Made by a program: the position numbers and the translations under genes. Below the pieces are notes generated by a model. That model saw only the letters and a program-made list of their open reading frames with translations, had not been told where the DNA came from and did no database searches. A DNA stretch of 64,000 nucleotides, from assembly GCF_013294115.1 (NCBI RefSeq), contig NZ_JABSNP010000001.1, positions 62,001 to 126,000 of the forward strand, read 5' to 3'. Positions 9,972 through 18,235 of this stretch are shown piece after piece; the stretch's first letter is position 1; every line of letters begins with the position of its first letter. Source of the DNA: Hymenobacter caeli (GTDB lineage Bacteria; Bacteroidota; Bacteroidia; Cytophagales; Hymenobacteraceae).

Positions 9972-10898
9972 ATGCCCAAGCTCTCCGTCGTTATTCCCTG
10001 CTACTACAACGAGGCAAATATCCCGGTGACGGTGGAAGAGCTGGTGGCTAATGAAGCCAGCTTTCCGGCCGGGGTCGAGTTCGAGTACGTGTTCGTGAAC
10101 GACGGCTCGGGCGACGATACCCTGGGGGCCCTGCGCCGGGCCCAGCGGGCGCACCCGGCCCGCCTGCGCATCGTGGATTTGGCCGGCAACGTGGGTTCGT
10201 ACAACGCCATTGTGGCGGGCCTGGCCCACGCCAGCGGCGACTGCCTGGCCGTCATCACCGCTGATTTGCAGGACCCCCCCGCCCTCATGGCCCAGATGTA
10301 CGCCCACTGGCAGCAGGGCTTCAAGCTGGTGATTGGCAACCGGCAGGAGCGCGAGGAAACCGGTCCGGCGCAGGCGCTGGCCCGGCTGTTTCACTGGCTG
10401 ATGAAGCACCTGGCCCTGCGCAACATTCCCGCCGGGGGCTTCGACTACGCCCTGTTCGACCGGCAGGTGGCCACCGAAGTTGTGCAGCTGCACGAGCGCA
10501 ACTCCAACGTGTTCTACCTGATGGTGTGGCTGGGCTTTGCCTACGTGAGCCTGCCCTACACCCGCCGCAAGCGCACGATTGGCCAGTCGCGCTGGACGCT
10601 GACCAAAAAAATTACCCTTCTGATTGATTCGCTGGTCTCGTTCTCGTTTGTGCCCATCCGCGCCATCTCGGCGGTGGGCCTGTGCCTGGGCCTGCTGGCC
10701 CTGCTCTACGGCGTGTACGTCATCGCCCTCAAGCTCACGCACCCCAACGAGCCGGCCGGCTGGACCACGCTCATGGTGGTGCTGCTTTTCGTGTCGGCCT
10801 TCCAGATGATAGCCCTGGGCGTGATCGGCGAGTACGTGTGGCGCGGCCTCGACGCGGCCCGCAACCGGCCCCTGTACGTGGTGAAGAACGTGTACTGA
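9972..10898 (+). CDS. Glycosyltransferase family 2, DPM1/GtrB-like, with C-terminal membrane helices
   Basis: 308 residues. The N-terminal GT-A domain starts LSVVIPCYYNEANIPVTVEE, and ITADLQDPP carries the nucleotide/metal-binding Asp residues. Two hydrophobic segments lie near the C-terminus (around AVGLCLGLLALLYGVYVIAL and VVLLFVSAFQMIALGVIGEY). This is the layout of polyprenyl-phosphate glycosyltransferases such as GtrB, ArnC and DPM1, which load a sugar onto undecaprenyl phosphate at the inner membrane. The sugar is unknown. It lies between two repeat-filled gaps and so is probably its own transcription unit. A second gene of the same architecture is at 38692-39621. Confidence 0.88.
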   Translation: MPKLSVVIPCYYNEANIPVTVEELVANEASFPAGVEFEYVFVNDGSGDDTLGALRRAQRAHPARLRIVDLAGNVGSYNAIVAGLAHASGDCLAVITADLQDPPALMAQMYAHWQQGFKLVIGNRQEREETGPAQALARLFHWLMKHLALRNIPAGGFDYALFDRQVATEVVQLHERNSNVFYLMVWLGFAYVSLPYTRRKRTIGQSRWTLTKKITLLIDSLVSFSFVPIRAISAVGLCLGLLALLYGVYVIALKLTHPNEPAGWTTLMVVLLFVSAFQMIALGVIGEYVWRGLDAARNRPLYVVKNVY

Positions 10899-10990
10899 GC
10901 CGGCTGGTAAATTTTCAAGAAAGTCTGGCCCGTGGTTCAGGGCCCATTTACTTAAAAGAGAAGACGAGTGTCGCGGGTTAAAAACTAGCT

Positions 10991-11141
10991 TAGCGTGGTT
11001 TCACACTCGGTGTATAGTAGAAGTGCGAACTTTGTAGTTCGCGTCCCCGCGCCGTTCGCATCATTCATCTGGCGCGGGGACGCGAACTACAAAGTTCGCG
11101 CTACCGGTTGCCGGCATGTACACCGAGTCCGAAACGGCTCC
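10991..11141. repeat. Modular palindromic element, inner stem GCGAACTTTGTAGTTCGCG
   Basis: The outer ends TAGCGTGGTTTCACACTCGG (left) and CCGAGTCCGAAACGGCTCC (right) resemble the shared terminus. The inner arms, about 11024-11053 and 11071-11102, are perfect inverted repeats with a GCGCGGGGACGCGAACTAC stem. The inner stem recurs at 32579-32657. Confidence 0.82.
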
Positions 11142-11613
11142 AGGGTGGTTACATAACCAGTGCAGAAGAGCAGTTCGGGAGAACCTCACAAGACTACCAC
11201 GGGTTACCCTCTGCCCAAGGGATGAGATTGATAAAATACAATTTTGTCTTTCGTGGGACGATGTAAAAGATAAGCAACGGAGGCTTTTCCCCAAGGCCTA
11301 AACCCCAGGAAAAATTGGTGAATCGCGCAAAAAAAGGGCGGTCATACTGGGTCCGTGCTTCAGCCATGCTTCGTCCATACTCCAGCTATGCTCTGGGTAC
11401 GCTCGAAACCAGGGCTTGACAGGGGCCTGATTTGTAGAAATACCAGGAAAAACTGCATGATTACGCGGCAGGCATTGAATTAATGGAAGAAGGGCAGGTG
11501 GCCGATAGTGAAAAAGGTGATTATAAAAAAATACAATTTAATGCTGCTCTTGCGCATTGATTCTACTCGAACGACGCAACGACGATTGACTAATTTTTTG
11601 GGGGGACCGGTGA
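11142..11613. other. Non-coding stretch with probable gene debris
   Basis: Part of the 1-kb gap between the DPM1-like gene and gmd. No complete gene is convincing. Two short stretches share AAAATACAATTT (near 11235 and 11530). A 61-codon open frame at 11116-11301 starts inside a repeat element and matches nothing I recognise. A 40-codon fragment is listed separately. Composition is less GC-rich than the flanking genes, suggesting remnants of something inserted and decayed. Confidence 0.4.
11438..11560 (+). pseudogene. Unidentified 40-codon reading-frame fragment
   Basis: Between two in-frame stops the frame reads protein-like sequence containing LHDYAAGIELMEEGQVADSE followed by KGDYKKIQFNAALAH. 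It has balanced, globular-looking composition unlike translated repeat DNA. There is no start or upstream continuation. It may be the tail of a decayed gene; I do not recognise the family. Confidence 0.25.
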
Positions 11614-11656
11614 GAGCCGTACGGGAGTTTGGTTTCCTCCCCAATGGGTACGGAAC
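11614..11656 (+). ncRNA. Possible degenerate group II intron domain V
   Basis: GAGCCGTAC (11614-11622) pairs with GTACGGaAC (11648-11656), and GGGAG pairs with CTCCC above it. This recalls the domain V hairpin GAGCCGTA...TACGGTTC of group II introns. The lower stem has mismatches, the loop is too long and no GNRA loop is present. No reverse transcriptase is in the window. If real it is a dead remnant. Confidence 0.22.
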
Positions 11657-11712
11657 GGGCCTCTATGGACGGTGGAAGCGGCCACTGAGCGACGGTGGGC
11701 CGGTGAAAGAAG

Positions 11713-11748
11713 CCGGTATGCGGCCGGCAACGGACGGCCGCATACCGG
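11713..11748. repeat. Perfect 14-bp hairpin upstream of gmd
   Basis: CCGGTATGCGGCCG (11713-11726) and CGGCCGCATACCGG (11735-11748) pair perfectly around an 8-base loop. No T run follows, so a simple terminator is unlikely. Confidence 0.7.
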
Positions 11749-11793
11749 GGGCGGGGCCCGGCAAGGTCGGCAAATCGTTGGCGTGAATTTCTC

Positions 11794-11801
11794 TATATTT
11801 G
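11794..11801 (+). promoter_or_regulatory. TAnnTTTG -7 element for gmd
   Basis: TATATTTG, 113 bp upstream of the gmd ATG, would give a comparatively long leader. Confidence 0.4.
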
Positions 11802-11914
11802 AGGGTAATGCCGCTTTCTTATCGCTAAAACCCGTATGTGCGCTGCAACTGCCGCACCCGGCATATTTTAAGCTACTCTACCATTCGCTTTATAATCCAA
11901 CAACATCCCCCATC

Positions 11915-13030
11915 ATGAAACGCGCACTTATTACGGGTATTACGGGCCAGGACGGTTCCTACCTCGCCGAACTCCTGCTCAGCAAAGGTTACGAGGTCCA
12001 CGGCATCAAGCGGCGCTCGTCGCTGTTCAACACCGAGCGGATTGACCACCTTTACCAGGACCCGCACGAGAAAAACGTGCACTTCAAGCTGCACTACGGC
12101 GACCTGAGCGACTCGACGAACCTGATTCGCATCGTGCAGGAAGTACAGCCCGACGAGATTTATAACCTCGGGGCCATGTCCCACGTGAAAGTGTCGTTCG
12201 ATACGCCCGAGTACACAGCCGACGTGGACGGCGTGGGCACGCTGCGCCTGCTCGAAGCCGTGCGTATTCTGGGCATGACCGAGAAGACGCGCATCTACCA
12301 GGCCTCCACCTCGGAGCTGTACGGCCTGGTGCAGCAGGTGCCGCAGTCGGAAACGACGCCCTTTTACCCCCGCTCGCCCTACGCCGTGGCCAAGCTCTAC
12401 GGCTACTGGATTACGGTGAACTACCGCGAGGCCTACGGCATGTACGCCTGCAACGGCATCCTCTTCAACCACGAGAGCCCCCTGCGCGGCGAAACCTTCG
12501 TGACGCGCAAAATCACGCGGGCCGTGGCCCGTATTGCCCTGGGCCTGCAAGACGCCCTGTTCCTGGGCAACATCGACGCTAAGCGCGACTGGGGCCACGC
12601 CAAAGACTACGTAGAGGCCATGTGGCGCATGCTCCAGCAGGACGAAGCCGAAGACTTCGTGATTGCCACCGGCGTGACGACCACGGTGCGCGAGTTCATT
12701 CGCCTGGCCTTTATGGAAGTCGGTATTGAGGTAGCCTTTGAAGGCGAAGGCGTGGAGGAGAAAGGCCGCGTCGTGGCCTGCCACAACCCCGACTATCAGG
12801 TGGCCATCGGCACCACCGTACTGGAAGTGGACAAGCGCTATTTCCGCCCCACCGAAGTGGAGCTGCTCATCGGCGACCCCACCAAGGCCAAGCAGAAGCT
12901 GGGCTGGGTGCCCCAGTACGACTTGCAGGGCCTGGTGAAGGAAATGATGCAGTCGGATGTGGAAGGTGCCCGCCGCGACGAGTACCTGCGCGAAGGTGGC
13001 CACAACATTTTGAAGAACTACGCGGAGTAG
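11915..13030 (+). CDS. gmd: GDP-mannose 4,6-dehydratase
   Basis: 371-residue extended SDR enzyme. It starts [20 protein letters not shown], an almost invariant GMD N-terminus with the GxxGxxG loop. [12 protein letters not shown] supplies the catalytic Ser/Thr and Glu, and the Tyr/Lys pair is Y156 and K160 in [28 protein letters not shown] is also diagnostic. It makes GDP-4-keto-6-deoxy-D-mannose, the branch point for GDP-L-fucose (next gene) and GDP-D-rhamnose (reductase candidate at 22191). The open frame extends 81 codons upstream through non-coding sequence, but the conserved start is clearly at 11915. Confidence 0.97.
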   Translation: MKRALITGITGQDGSYLAELLLSKGYEVHGIKRRSSLFNTERIDHLYQDPHEKNVHFKLHYGDLSDSTNLIRIVQEVQPDEIYNLGAMSHVKVSFDTPEYTADVDGVGTLRLLEAVRILGMTEKTRIYQASTSELYGLVQQVPQSETTPFYPRSPYAVAKLYGYWITVNYREAYGMYACNGILFNHESPLRGETFVTRKITRAVARIALGLQDALFLGNIDAKRDWGHAKDYVEAMWRMLQQDEAEDFVIATGVTTTVREFIRLAFMEVGIEVAFEGEGVEEKGRVVACHNPDYQVAIGTTVLEVDKRYFRPTEVELLIGDPTKAKQKLGWVPQYDLQGLVKEMMQSDVEGARRDEYLREGGHNILKNYAE

Positions 13031-13054
13031 ATTGGTAGGGGCACCGGCCTAGAG

Positions 13055-13108
13055 AACCTCACCCCCTAGCCCCCTCTCCAAAAAAGAGGGGGAACTAGCT
13101 CTAGTTTA
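13055..13108. repeat. Half copy of the CCTCACCCCC family
   Basis: AACCTCACCCCCTAGCCCCC continuing through AAAAAAGAGGGGGAACTAGC matches one arm of the palindromes at 2516 and 61700. The second arm is missing, replaced by the repeat that follows. Confidence 0.8.
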
Positions 13109-13131
13109 GCGCTAAAAAAAGATTAAACCCA

Positions 13132-13237
13132 GGCCGTCATGCTGAGCGCAGCCGAAGCATATCTACTGCGGCAGTAAACCAAATGATTGGATTTACTCAG
13201 CGGTAGAGATGCTTCGACAGGCTCAGCATGACGGCCT
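13132..13237. repeat. Inverted repeat, CGTCATGCTGAGC/GAAGCATCTC family
   Basis: GGCCGTCATGCTGAGCGCAG at the left and GGCTCAGCATGACGGCC at the right are inverted, with GAAGCATATCTACTGC and GGTAGAGATGCTTC inside. It separates gmd from fcl. Confidence 0.87.
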
Positions 13238-13294
13238 GATTTATTTGACGGCCTGAATTATTTCAAACTGCAACTACTTACAAACGTCCCCTTT

Positions 13295-14230
13295 ATGGAA
13301 TTGAACGCCAAAATATACGTGGCCGGCCACCGCGGCATGGTGGGCAGCGCCGTGGTGCGCCGCCTGCAAAAGGCCGGCTATGACAACATCGTTTACCGCA
13401 GCTCGAAGGAGCTGGACCTGCGCGACACGGCGGCCGTGAATAGCTTTTTTGCCGAGGAAAAGCCGGATTATGTGATTCTGGCGGCCGCCAAGGTGGGCGG
13501 CATTATGGCCAACAACACATTCCGCGCCGATTTCTTGTTCGAAAATCTGCAGATTCAGAACAACGTCATCCACGCCAGCCACGAGCAGGGCGTGAAGAAA
13601 TTATTGTTTCTGGGCTCGTCGTGCATCTACCCGAAGATGGCCCCCCAGCCCATCAAGGAAGAATACCTGCTGACGGGGCCCCTGGAAGCCACCAACGAGC
13701 CCTACGCCCTGGCCAAGATTGCGGGCCTGAAGCTCTGCGAAGCCTACCGCGACCAGCACGGCAGCAACTTCATTAGCGCCATGCCCACCAACCTCTACGG
13801 GCCCGGCGACAACTACGACCTGCACAACTCGCACGTGCTGCCGGCGCTGCTGCGCAAGTTCCACGAGGCCAAGGAAACCAACGCTCCTGAGGTGGAGGTG
13901 TGGGGCACCGGCACGCCGCGGCGCGAGTTCCTGCACGTGGACGACCTGGCCGACGCCTGCCTGCACCTGCTGCTGCACTACGACGGCCGGGAGCCCGTGA
14001 ACGTGGGCACCGGCGAAGACCTCACCATCCGGGAGCTGGTGGAGCTGGTGCGCGCCACCGTGGGCTACACCGGCGGCGTGCGCTTCGACACCGCCAAGCC
14101 CGATGGCACGCCCCGCAAGCTATTGGACGTATCGAAGCTGGCCGAGGCCGGCTGGCGCTACAAAACCGCCCTGCCCGATGGCATCCGCGCCGTGTACCAG
14201 GAGGCGTTTCAGGCGGCTGCTATTGCCTGA
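13295..14230 (+). CDS. fcl: GDP-L-fucose synthase
   Basis: 311-residue SDR epimerase/reductase. [15 protein letters not shown] is the NADPH-binding loop of the family. [20 protein letters not shown] is the fucose synthase signature with the catalytic Ser and Cys. Y137 and K141 in [18 protein letters not shown] form the Tyr/Lys pair. It converts the GMD product to GDP-L-fucose by 3,5-epimerisation and reduction. It follows gmd in the usual order, though two repeat elements sit between them. The start at 13295 places the Rossmann loop at residue ~10, as expected. Confidence 0.96.
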   Translation: MELNAKIYVAGHRGMVGSAVVRRLQKAGYDNIVYRSSKELDLRDTAAVNSFFAEEKPDYVILAAAKVGGIMANNTFRADFLFENLQIQNNVIHASHEQGVKKLLFLGSSCIYPKMAPQPIKEEYLLTGPLEATNEPYALAKIAGLKLCEAYRDQHGSNFISAMPTNLYGPGDNYDLHNSHVLPALLRKFHEAKETNAPEVEVWGTGTPRREFLHVDDLADACLHLLLHYDGREPVNVGTGEDLTIRELVELVRATVGYTGGVRFDTAKPDGTPRKLLDVSKLAEAGWRYKTALPDGIRAVYQEAFQAAAIA

Positions 14231-14716
14231 CCCTGCCCTGGATTAAACCGTTACGTCGCGCATCGGGCGGCGATGCAGTGTGGCCGCAGCACCTTTAGCG
14301 CTAGCTACTTATAAGGCTGTTAAAGAGATTTATAAAACGTTATGCCGGACGCAGTGGAGCATCTCTACCGCCATTCGGCATAACATTCTTTTTGCTAATT
14401 CTTAAACAAATTTTATGCTTGTTTGCCAATTAGAGATGACGTGAGGACAAGGCCAGATAATCGGGGATTATCGTCAGGAGTAATTTAACCCGTTGACTAC
14501 ACTACTTGCTGTTCTGCTACTGGGACTCTATTCATATTTCAACAAGCAACAGAAACTAGGTCTTACGTCCTGCTTGCTTCAACTCAATGTCATCGGATAA
14601 TCAGTTGGTGCTTTCTTGGCCGCGAAAAATCTTGCCAAGCAATGCCGACGCAGTCGGTTAGCAGTCGCGCTTTGAAAAGTTGCGGGTATTTTTGCCGCCC
14701 ACTCCACCGGTCCGGT
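14231..14716. other. 486-bp gap before the O-acyltransferase pair
   Basis: No gene is supported. GTTATGCCG at about 14338 and CGGCATAAC at about 14385 form a short inverted repeat around GGAGCATCTCTACCGCC, a worn relative of the GAAGCATCTC palindromes. The rest shows no frame or structure I recognise, apart from the -7 element at 14687. Confidence 0.5.
14687..14694 (+). promoter_or_regulatory. TAnnTTTG -7 element for the MBOAT gene
   Basis: TATTTTTG lies 22 bp upstream of the ATG at 14717. It supports that start over the upstream ATG at 14642, which would precede the promoter. Confidence 0.5.
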
Positions 14717-16120
14717 ATGCTCTTCAATAGCTTTCCCTTTTTGGGGTTGGTGCTCGTCACCTTCCTGTTCTATTATCTATCCTTTTTTTCCCGCTTGCAA
14801 GTCAAGCTGCTCATCACTTCGAGCCTCGTTTTTTACGCCTACGAGTTTCCGGCCCTGGTAGCCCTGCTGCTCACCTCCGTGGCAATCAACACCGGCGTGA
14901 GCTATTACGTATTATTTGGCAAGGCGGAGAGCAAGAAAATGTTAGCTACGGTGGGCGTGCTCGTCAACCTGGCTATCCTGGCATTTTTTAAGTACTCGCC
15001 ACTATTTGCCCACACCTTCTTCGGCACGGAAAGCGACGTGGGCCGCTTCCTACTCACCATTCCCTTGCCCATTGGCATTTCCTTCTTCACCTTCGAAGGC
15101 ATCAGTTTGGTGGTGGACCTCTACCAAAACAAGTTCTACACGGCGGAGGAAATCGCGGGCCTGACACTTACCAAACACGCCGAGCGCACACTGTTTTTCG
15201 TCTCGTTTTTTCCGCACCTGGTGGCCGGTCCCATTCTCAAGGCCCACGACTTTCTTCCTCAGATAGGGCGCAAGTACTTTCGGGACATCGACTGGGAAGC
15301 GGCCTTTAAGTACTTGGTGGTCGGATACTTCCTTAAAATGGTGGTGGCCGACAACCTCAAAGACTTTACCTTCTGGATTGCCTACCCCTACTACCAGAAC
15401 TTCTCCAGCGTGACATTGCTGAGCATGCTGCTGGGCTACTCGATGCAGATTTTTGCCGACTTCGCGGGCTACTCCGCCATCGCCATTGGCCTGGGCAAAC
15501 TCTTCGGGTATTCGTTGCAGGAAAACTTCAACTTTCCTTACGTGGCCACCTCGTTCAAGGAATTCTGGAAGCGCTGGCACATTTCGCTTTCCACTTTCCT
15601 GATGGAATACCTCTACATTCCGATGGGCGGCAACCGCAAGGGCAAGGCCCGCACCTACCTGCACCTAATTATTACCATGTTCTTGGGGGGGCTGTGGCAC
15701 GGGGCCGCGTGGTCCTACGCGCTGTGGGGCTTGCTGCACGGGGTGGCCCTGGCGGCCGAAAAGCTGGTGGGCTTGGACCGGCCCAGCCGCGGGGGCCTGG
15801 TGCAGTTCGCGCGCGGGCTGTTCGTGTTCGGTTTCGTGACCCTGGCGTGGCTGCTCTTCAAACTGCCCGACTTTGCGCATGTGGTAGGCTTTGTGCGCAG
15901 CGTTGGGCAGAACTGGGCACAGCCCGCCGACGCGCGGTTGATCGCCGCCATCCTGGTGTATTCGCTCCCCGTGGCTGGCTATCATGCTTACTATTTGGTT
16001 CGGCAGCGGCCGCTGGTTGCGCCGGTCCGCCGCCTGGAATACCTGGCCTACGGACTGCTCTTGTTCTTAGTGGTAGTGAACAGCGGTAGCAGCGGCACTT
16101 TCATCTACTTTCAATTCTAG
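14717..16120 (+). CDS. MBOAT family O-acyltransferase, AlgI-like
   Basis: 467-residue polytopic inner-membrane protein of about ten hydrophobic segments. GGLWHGAAWSYALWGLLHG contains the MBOAT His (H328) and the WHGAAW signature of AlgI/PatA/DltB-like enzymes. FPHLVAGPILKAHDFLPQI and FWKRWHISLSTFLMEYLYIP are also conserved in the family. It should pass acyl groups, usually acetyl, across the membrane onto a polysaccharide. The gene directly downstream (4-bp gap) encodes a membrane-anchored SGNH-like protein, the usual partner that does the final transfer. The start is set by MLFNSFPFLGLVL, the standard hydrophobic N-terminus. Confidence 0.92.
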   Translation: MLFNSFPFLGLVLVTFLFYYLSFFSRLQVKLLITSSLVFYAYEFPALVALLLTSVAINTGVSYYVLFGKAESKKMLATVGVLVNLAILAFFKYSPLFAHTFFGTESDVGRFLLTIPLPIGISFFTFEGISLVVDLYQNKFYTAEEIAGLTLTKHAERTLFFVSFFPHLVAGPILKAHDFLPQIGRKYFRDIDWEAAFKYLVVGYFLKMVVADNLKDFTFWIAYPYYQNFSSVTLLSMLLGYSMQIFADFAGYSAIAIGLGKLFGYSLQENFNFPYVATSFKEFWKRWHISLSTFLMEYLYIPMGGNRKGKARTYLHLIITMFLGGLWHGAAWSYALWGLLHGVALAAEKLVGLDRPSRGGLVQFARGLFVFGFVTLAWLLFKLPDFAHVVGFVRSVGQNWAQPADARLIAAILVYSLPVAGYHAYYLVRQRPLVAPVRRLEYLAYGLLLFLVVVNSGSSGTFIYFQF

Positions 16121-16124
16121 CCCC

Positions 16125-16967
16125 GTGGTCAAGAAATCCCTCCTGGCCGCCGCTGTCCTGTTTGGGCTGTATGCGTTCTTTATCGGCCACTTCCGGCCGC
16201 AGCTGAGCGTTTCGCGCCAGCAGTGGCAGGACAACCAAATCCGGGCCGAAAAGTACCTCTACGACAACCCGGGGGCGCGGCGGGTGTTGGTGGGCTCCTC
16301 CCTGTCGGCCCGCCTGGACCCGTTGCCCGGCGTGTACAATTTGGCCCTGAGCGGGCAGAGCGTACTCGACGGCTTGGCCATCGTGAGCGCCGCGGGCCGC
16401 CCCCTGGAAACGGTGTACGTCGAGATGAACGTGCTCGACCGCGGCGAGGACCACAACTTCATCCAGGGGCTCCGCAACCCTATCCTTGACCGGGGCCGGC
16501 GCATGTTCCTGGCCCTGCGGGCCGACAAACAGCCCCTTTCGATCCTGGCGGAAAAAACCCAAACGGCGCTTACGCCGCTGGTCGAGCGCCTGACCCCGGC
16601 CGCGCCCGCCGGGGCCGCCAACCCCGGCGGGACGGCCCTGTTTGCGAAAATGCTGGACAACCAGCAGCGCCTGTACGCCGCCGTACCGCCCGAATTGCCG
16701 GCCAACTTTGCGGCCCTGCGCGGGTACGTGCAAGCGCTGCGGGCGCGGGGCACCCGGGTTGTTTTCTACGAAATGCCCGTGCAGGCTCCGCTCTGCCGCA
16801 CGGCGAAGGCCGACGCCATCCGCGCCCAGTTTGCCCGGCAGTTTCCGCCGGCCGCCTACCGCTACGTGGCACTGCCTGCGTGTGGGGATTACCAAACCAT
16901 GGACGGCGTACACCTGAACTCGGAAAGCGCTGCCCGTTACACCCGTTACTTGCAAGCCCACCTCTGA
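16125..16967 (+). CDS. Membrane-anchored SGNH-hydrolase-like protein, MBOAT partner
   Basis: 280 residues starting at GTG. One N-terminal membrane helix (LLAAAVLFGLYAFFIGHF) would anchor a periplasmic domain. VGSSLSARL (S58/S59) resembles the GDS nucleophile block of SGNH enzymes, and TMDGVHLN (D260, H263) matches the catalytic DxxH at the end of the fold. The reading frame begins 4 bp after the MBOAT stop, so the two are probably co-translated. This parallels AlgI with AlgJ/AlgX. I infer it transfers the acyl group to the polysaccharide; the acceptor is unknown. No Asn or Gly oxyanion block is certain, so the fold call rests on the two motifs and context. Confidence 0.72.
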   Translation: MVKKSLLAAAVLFGLYAFFIGHFRPQLSVSRQQWQDNQIRAEKYLYDNPGARRVLVGSSLSARLDPLPGVYNLALSGQSVLDGLAIVSAAGRPLETVYVEMNVLDRGEDHNFIQGLRNPILDRGRRMFLALRADKQPLSILAEKTQTALTPLVERLTPAAPAGAANPGGTALFAKMLDNQQRLYAAVPPELPANFAALRGYVQALRARGTRVVFYEMPVQAPLCRTAKADAIRAQFARQFPPAAYRYVALPACGDYQTMDGVHLNSESAARYTRYLQAHL

Positions 16968-17219
16968 GCAGCGGGTACTATCAGGGGTTGGCTACCAAGT
17001 TGCCCTCGATGATCCGGTTGTCTGTGCAGGCCCCTTGCCACGCGGAAGAACACTGCCGCACCGCAGCGACCATCTTTTAGCAACAGTTATCCTGTCTGCT
17101 TTTTCTACTATCTCCCTGCTTTGGCGCTTGTTCGCCGTGCTCCCGCCGTTTTTACTGATTATCCTGACCTAGTCAGCTTACCTCTCAGGGCCCGCGGCGG
17201 GTATGTATCGCCAAATAGT

Positions 17220-17227
17220 TACCTTTG
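17220..17227 (+). promoter_or_regulatory. TAnnTTTG -7 element for the ABC exporter operon
   Basis: TACCTTTG, 23 bp upstream of the wzm ATG at 17251. It overlaps a longer reading frame from 17203 and so favours the later start. Confidence 0.48.
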
Positions 17228-17250
17228 TACCCGCATGCAGTTGCTTGCGA

Positions 17251-18177
17251 ATGCATTTTTTTACTAACTCAGGCTTAGTGGAGACGACGAACGTTCTGGA
17301 AAAACCACAACCGTTGCCAGCGGAGAACAACTCGCAGCAAGAGCAATGGACGGAAATCATCCAGCCCCGTACCAACCTCTTCGACCTGGGCCTGGGCGAC
17401 GTGTGGCGCTACCGCGACCTGGTGATGCTGTTCGTGCGCCGCGACTTTGTATCGACGTACAAGCAGACCATCCTGGGGCCCATCTGGTTTTTTATCCAGC
17501 CCCTGCTCACCACGATTACTTACATGATAGTGTTCGGCCGGATCGCCAACCTATCGACCGATGGGCTGCCGCAGCTGCCGTTCTACCTGGCTGGCGTTAC
17601 CATCTGGAACTACTTCGCCCAGACGCTGACCACCGTCTCGACGGTGTTCACGGCCAACGCGGCCATTTTTGGCAAGGTGTACTTCCCGCGCCTCACCATG
17701 CCCCTCTCCATCGTGATATCCAACCTGGTGCGCTTTGGCATTCAGTTCGCGCTATTTCTGGCGGTGTGGGGCTACTACCTGGTGCGCAGCAACAGCCTGC
17801 ACCCCAACGCATACATGCTATTGACGCCGCTGCTGCTGCTGCTGATGGGGCTGCTTGGCCTGGGCCTGGGCATGATTTTCAGCGCCCTCACCACCAAGTA
17901 CCGCGACCTGGCCATGCTGCTCACCTTCGGGGTGCAGCTGCTGATGTACGCCACACCGGTGATTTACCCGCTGTCGAAGCTGCCGGTCAAGTACAAGATG
18001 TTCATCCTAGCCAACCCGCTCAGCTCCATCGTGGAAACCTTCCGGTACGCCTTTTTGGGCTCGGGCACGTTTAGCTGGGGGGCTCTGGGCTACAGCACGG
18101 CGGTGACGCTGGTAGTACTGCTGCTGGGAACGCTGATATTTAATAAAGTAGAGAAAAGCTTCACCGATACCGTATAA
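17251..18177 (+). CDS. wzm: Polysaccharide ABC exporter permease
   Basis: About 308 residues, ABC-2 type permease. A cytoplasmic N-terminus of about 50 residues precedes LVMLFVRRDFVSTYKQTILG, the conserved amphipathic stretch before the first membrane helix in Wzm/KpsM/TagG proteins. About six hydrophobic segments follow, with FILANPLSSIVETFRYAFLG near the end. With Wzt it would export a lipid-linked polysaccharide across the inner membrane. The ATG at 17251 is chosen for its position after the -7 element; 17203 and GTG 17278 are alternatives. wzt starts 58 bp downstream. Confidence 0.92.
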   Translation: MHFFTNSGLVETTNVLEKPQPLPAENNSQQEQWTEIIQPRTNLFDLGLGDVWRYRDLVMLFVRRDFVSTYKQTILGPIWFFIQPLLTTITYMIVFGRIANLSTDGLPQLPFYLAGVTIWNYFAQTLTTVSTVFTANAAIFGKVYFPRLTMPLSIVISNLVRFGIQFALFLAVWGYYLVRSNSLHPNAYMLLTPLLLLLMGLLGLGLGMIFSALTTKYRDLAMLLTFGVQLLMYATPVIYPLSKLPVKYKMFILANPLSSIVETFRYAFLGSGTFSWGALGYSTAVTLVVLLLGTLIFNKVEKSFTDTV

Positions 18178-18235
18178 CTAACCGAGCGTTACGCAGCCCC
18201 GCTCGAATGGGGCTGAGACCGTCATTTTTGTGAGC

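Noticed and set aside
11116..11301. A 61-codon frame in the gmd upstream gap
   Set aside because: It starts inside the right end of a palindromic element and has no recognisable domain.
16968..17219. Possible small gene between the SGNH protein and wzm
   Set aside because: Only short frames without motif or start context; treated as a plain intergenic region.
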